A stretch of DNA of 62,000 bases from Gnetum montanum (taxonomy: Eukaryota; Streptophyta; Gnetopsida; Gnetales; Gnetaceae): the NCBI GenBank assembly GCA_015680685.1, contig MNCI01025300.1, forward strand, positions 148,108 to 210,107, written 5' to 3'. A program made the translations under genes and the position numbers. Positions 57,683-62,000 of this stretch are shown piece by piece. Under the pieces are notes generated by a model, which was not told where the DNA came from, did no database searches, and saw only the letters and a program-made list of their open reading frames with translations. Position 1 is the stretch's first letter, and every line of letters starts with the position of its first letter.

Positions 57683-58310
57683 CTATCTCTGAACCCCGTT
57701 CTTCCTCGATATTGTTGACCGTCCCAGGGTGATTTCATCACCACGTATTACAACCTCTCCTCCTGCGTAAGGGAGATGTATCTCCTGATGGATTGGTGAC
57801 GAAACCGCCCTCAGTTGGGCTAGCCAGGACCTCCCTAGAATTAAGTTGAACCTGGGCATCTCCTCAACGACAAGGAATGTAGCATCCATTGGGAATTGAT
57901 CCCCTAGCACAAATTCAATGCGCATCGTTCCCTTGACCTGAACCTGTGCTCCATTGAACGACTTTACGCACGTTGTCATTGAGGGACTGATCTGATCGAC
58001 CAGACCCAACCTATCCACGATGGGATAAGGGATGACATTTGTAGCTGCGCTGTCATCCACGTGCACCCTCTGGATCCGGTATTGACCGACCCGGATGGTG
58101 ATAAACATGGGTTCAGTTGTCACTTGACCTTTATTAGGATCATCTTTGCTGGATTTGTCATGAAAGGTCAACGAGGTAGGTTTAGGTCGCTCAGCATCGG
58201 AGGGAAACATGACAGCATGTATCGCTTCCTCCTCCGCTGGTAAGCTTTCCTCCATAGATATGGATGTTAGCATGCAGACCATAGCCTCACAGTGTTTTTG
58301 GGACATCATG
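57683..58310 (-). pseudogene. E5 aspartic protease
   Basis: An open frame of 208 codons holds VHVDDSAATNVIPYPIVDRL, matching the retropepsin loop V-D-G-A--N-I of Tat-type elements with the Gly replaced, then MRIEFVLGDQFPMDATFLVV and FNLILGRSWL. The last motif is the standard protease end. Protease would cut the Gag-Pol precursor. The frame stops at the end of protease, and no RT follows. Confidence 0.75.
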
Positions 58311-61275
58311 AGTAGGTCCTAGAGGCTCAGAGTTGTATTTTTTTGTTTCAGAGCCTGTTTGACCTGCGTAAATACGTCGAGTAGGTCCCGTTCTTTGTTG
58401 GCTTGTTTGTCCCCCCTGTCTTCTTCCATTCACCCCAAGAGACAGATCTCCTGGGGTGGAACAGTGTCAGTCAGAGGGTTGTTCTTTTTCTTGGCGAGGG
58501 TGGGTAGCTGTGTTTCTGCACCCTTGTCCTGCCCAAGAGGCGCAAACAAAGGTACAGAGGCCAAAGGTCTGGGTCTAGCGAAGCCTAGCGTAAGGTGATT
58601 TTTTGCCGCATTACTAGACGCCTCCCCTTCCTTTTGTTTATTAGGTGATGTGTTAGAGGCTTGCCCCTATGTAAAAGGGGCAGCTGGTAATTTTGGCACC
58701 CTGAGAATGAAAGGCACCTTAGGCATGGGCGCGGACATAGCCGTGGCTTTACTGTTACTGAGAGGTTGAGTTGAATTTGGAGAAGGCGCCCGAATGACGA
58801 AGGGTGGCCTTGAGGCACCTTTAGCTGCCAGTGAAAAGCTTGTTCCCCTTGGTGAGTTGGTAGGTACACGCAAAACAAAAAGTTGTTTGTGTGGTACTTT
58901 CCTCTCACTGTCCGTACTCACCACATTGATCGTGTAGGGTGTGTCGTTTGCATTCAACGGATCCTGGTACATGTGCAATGCTTGTTTTTTCGGACGTGTT
59001 GGACTACTGCCATCTAATTTCAAATGACCATCATCGATCATGCGTTGAATGTCATCTTTTAACTCCCAGCAGTAATCTGTGTCGTGACCACACAACTGGT
59101 GGTAGTCACAGAAATGGTCCATCCTGAAAGACCCCGGAACTGGTGGTTCATCAGGTAGGGCTAAAGAAGGATTCTTCAGCAGTTCATAATGACGTCTGTG
59201 ATGCTTCAAAGCTTCCTTGGATACCTTCTTAGGCTGAATGTATCCTACCCCTAATAGTTGCTTCAACAGTTCCGAATGTTTGACAGGAAGGGCTGCATAC
59301 TTTGAGCGATCTTTATGCTCAAAGTTTGGTTTTTGCTGGGGGGCTTGTTAGTGGCAAATGTGTCTTGGCTGGTGTTGCTCACACTAGCCGTGGTCTCGGG
59401 TGATGGTGTAGGTGCCTTCTTGTTTTTGTTCTTAGCGCCCTCAACCAACGTAGCTATCGTCATTATTGTTGTTTTACCTTTATCCTTGCCTTTGTTGTTA
59501 GTGTTTTTGTAGGAGACATACGCTGGATCTTTGCTAGCCTCCACAGCAGCTTGGATGCTTTTAGTTTGAGTGAAGGCCTGATGTAAGGAGATGGGGGAAA
59601 GATAATACAGCTTAGATTTAATAAAATCATTAACTGCTCCTTTGAATATGGCCAGCAAATGGGCCTCCATGATTGGCTCACAGATTTCGTTCAAAGTAGC
59701 ACTCCATCGATGTATGAACTTTTGGACTAGTTCGAGCAGGTCTTGTTTCACTCCCATAAGCTGATCCAATGTGACTTCCAGCTTTAGGTTGTATTTAAAG
59801 CGAGTCACGAACTATGTTAGAAGCTCTTCCAAGGTTGAGATGGAAGAGCGAGGGAGGGCTCGATACCAATCCAAGGCTTTCCCTGCTAGAGACATCGCAA
59901 AGACATGGATGATTGTGTGAGGCCACTGCTGTAACAACAAAGATTCAGATCTGAAGGTGACCAGGTGAGTGTTGGGATCCCCCTCCCCATTATATTTAGT
60001 GAAATGGGGTAAGGACATCCCGGGAGGCAATGACAGCATGGGGACCACTGGACTAATAGGATCATCTTGATAGAAATCCATAATATGTATGGTGTCTGAG
60101 CCAGCAGCCTTAAGGCATCTAACTTCCTCGGTGAAGGTCTGAATAAGTAAGAACGCTTGATCTAAGCCTGTAGATGAAGATGCTTGAGCAGGGGGAGCAG
60201 GGGGTTGAACCGGAAGAGCAGTGCCTGGGAATGGAAATGGAGGAATGGCTTGACCGGTAGGTGGTTCTGCAGGGATCCCCGCGGATGAAGCTGCCTACGA
60301 AGACCACCATCCACCAGGTTGAGCAGAGAGATTAGCCACCGCCAGCTGCACGGGATAGGGATATGGATATTGTGGGACCATCTGCGGAATATGCGTTGCG
60401 GGTGCAACCAAGGGTTGCACACCATACACCGCAGGCTGGTTATGTTGTGCCGCGGGGATGATTCACTAACTCGCGGTGGGCTGTTGGAGGGATGTCTGTG
60501 GTTGCACAATGGCTATGATCTGTTGGGTTGGAGGGGGCAGCAGCGATAAAGTCTGCACCAGGCGAGTTGTAGATATGGTTTGGGGTTGGATCTGAGGGAT
60601 GAAATAAGGTACGGTGGATGCAGGGACCACCGACGGAATGCTGATTACGCGTGGTGATGAGACCGCCCCCAGGTTATTTTGAGGTATTTGCACTTGCAGC
60701 CCTAGTGGCTGCGTAGTGGCTTGCGGGATGACAGGAATGTGAGCTTGCATGGTCATGGCAGGATTAAGAGGGGAGGCTTCTTCGTTGTAAGGAAAAAAGG
60801 GATTTATATACGTATGGGGGCTCAGAGTATGGTACGAATGTTCAGACTGGGCTGCAAATTTGTCATCTTCTTCCTCCCCATTCTGAGGTTCTTACATAGC
60901 CTAGGTAGCCTGACTCTTAGCCATGACCAATTGTGTTATGATTTCGTGGTAATGTTCTGTCAGAGGAATAATGTCGTAGGCAGTAGGGGTAAAATCCTGA
61001 CCCCCTCGGTGGATCATCTCAAAGTTTCGTTTCACCTCGATCTCGGCTCGGCTAAGGGCAAGCTTTGCCTGGATCTTAACGCAGATGAAGTTGTATTCCT
61101 CAAGGGTCACGATGGTAAATACGGGGTCTTTGCCCTGTAACTTCAATGAACGACGCGATGGTCCCTGAGGTCCTACAACACTAGAGGTTGGTCTAGCGGT
61201 GGCGATGGGGTTCACAGATGTGGCACCCGAGTCAGTTGTGGTCATTGTGGCTGTGGTTGTGTATGTAGAATCCAT
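58311..61275 (-). pseudogene. E5 gag
   Basis: Gag starts at ATG 61275 (MDSTYTTTAT). A Pro/Gln-rich region (60756-60120) precedes the capsid domain, which reads LPHFTKYNGEGDPNTHLVTF, then AMSLAGKALDWYRALPRSSI and RFKYNLKLEV, a classic retrotransposon gag signature. A zinc knuckle CDYHQLCGHDTDYC (about 59080) and WELKDDIQRMIDDGHL follow, typical of Tat-type gag. The frame is nearly continuous; most interruptions are TAG or TAA in places where CAG or CAA would fit. There is at least one frame change near 59265. Confidence 0.85.
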
Positions 61276-61501
61276 TGGTCAAGTAGATTAACGGTAATAA
61301 ATGACTGGATCTAAAAGGCGATGGACAAGCAAGATCGCGATTTGGCTTTCTATCGTGCAGGATTCCAAAGGAATCGTTACTGTGACTGATCTACACCTCA
61401 CGCTTTTTGTAAACTTCCCTAGAGGTATTACGTTTACGTTTTAGCAACGCAGGTACAGATCGCTTACAGGGCTACCCATAAAAATACGAATTGGAGCCTA
61501 G

Positions 61502-61519
61502 GCCCTCCTTCTAGCACCA
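61502..61519 (-). other. Primer binding site of E5, tRNA-Asn-like
   Basis: The minus strand reads TGGTGCTAGAAGGAGGGC, six bases from the LTR end. It matches the complement of the plant tRNA-Asn 3' end, as I recall it, except at the discriminator base. Confidence 0.65.
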
Positions 61520-61525
61520 GAAAAC

Positions 61526-62000
61526 TGTAACGACAGAAAATGTCGGTAGCTGGAATACCAAACAAAATCCGTGTACACAGTCTTAACCACGGATCCGTGC
61601 AAGGGCTGTGCTAGAGAAAATGAATCCGTAGTGCCCTGAATGGTCTTGTCAATCAGACAGGGACTTACTAAATTAGTAAATCGATGAAGATTGTAGACGT
61701 TTCGTGGGCTGATCTAATTCGATATATCGTGAAGGGAGAGGAAAATGATGTAAATAAATTGCAATAATGACAACATTAACACGATAAAGGGAATCGGATC
61801 TAAGAGAAATGCGTGATTTCAAAATCTATACTTCGACCTGAAAGGAACGAGTATTTTGTATACACAGTTACAATGGGAAGATCCCGATTATCTTGTGTGG
61901 AAATATACACAAAATAATAAGAAAAATGTTTAACAAGGAGTGCAAAATAGAGCTCGGTCTACCTCAAAAGCCAAAGATGTAGTGCAAGGAAGGTCAAGCT
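61526..62000 (-). repeat. E5 5' LTR, partial
   Basis: The segment begins TGTAACGACAG and matches 50484-50960, with about 34 differences over 475 bp, about 29 of them transitions. It is cut by the window edge. Confidence 0.85.

Larger units (their letters stand above)
50484..62000 (-). mobile_element. E5: Tat-like Ty3/gypsy element lacking RT, with antisense spliced frame
   Basis: The minus strand shows a partial 5' LTR, a tRNA-Asn-like primer site, gag with zinc knuckle, protease, then a reverse-oriented multi-exon frame, integrase, a tandem-repeat region, 3' sequence and the 3' LTR. The two LTRs share about 93 percent identity over the 475 bp that can be compared (about 34 mismatches by eye, most of them transitions). 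It is inserted in E4 gag; the left target copy would be gatac (50479-50483). With RT and RNase H gone it is non-autonomous. Confidence 0.8.

Overview
This window reads as intergenic DNA from a large-genome land plant, most likely a gymnosperm. That assignment is an inference: the window is almost wholly LTR retrotransposons in many states of decay, nested inside each other and not cleared away. I find no intact host gene, no rRNA or tRNA gene, no CRISPR array and no bacterial operon structure. Stop codons and LTR-to-LTR differences look mostly like C-to-T or G-to-A changes, as expected for old methylated repeats.

Layout from left to right, using my own labels. E1 (1-1603, minus) is the 5' end of an Athila-like Ty3/gypsy element with a tRNA-Asp primer site. 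It sits inside the 3' LTR of X (1604-5893, minus), an odd element with an LTR of about 3.1 kb, a tRNA-Asn-like primer site and an internal region of only about 0.9 kb. X in turn interrupts the 5' LTR of E2 (5894-23295, plus), a badly decayed Athila-like element with gag, protease, RT, RNase H, integrase and an extra unidentified reading frame before its 3' LTR. E2 is itself interrupted by C1 (14315-19426, plus), a Ty1/copia element carrying only gag. A gene-poor stretch follows, then C2 (26327-31872, plus), an old Ty1/copia element whose RT holds an antisense LINE-like fragment. E3 (34195-40048, plus) is an Athila-like element with a perfect CATTT target duplication and a deletion from RT to the 3' LTR. 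E4 (42679-50483, minus) is the best-preserved Athila-like polyprotein and interrupts an unidentified coding-like stretch. Its gag is cut by E5 (50484 to the right edge, minus), a Tat-like Ty3/gypsy element with a tRNA-Asn-like primer site.

The most unusual object is in E5. Its gag and protease are well preserved, but RT and RNase H are absent. In their place, on the opposite strand, is a spliced-looking reading frame of five exons and four GT-AG introns (about 54958-56942). Two arrays of related short tandem repeats lie on either side of this antisense segment plus the integrase. The E5 LTR and the antisense gene's 3' flank are also strongly enriched for the hexamer GCGTAA/TTACGC.

The elements supply no joint cellular pathway. 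What ties them together is order of insertion: E1 in X in E2, C1 in E2, a LINE fragment in C2, and E5 in E4. All protein calls come from reading translations by eye against remembered family motifs; no database search was possible.
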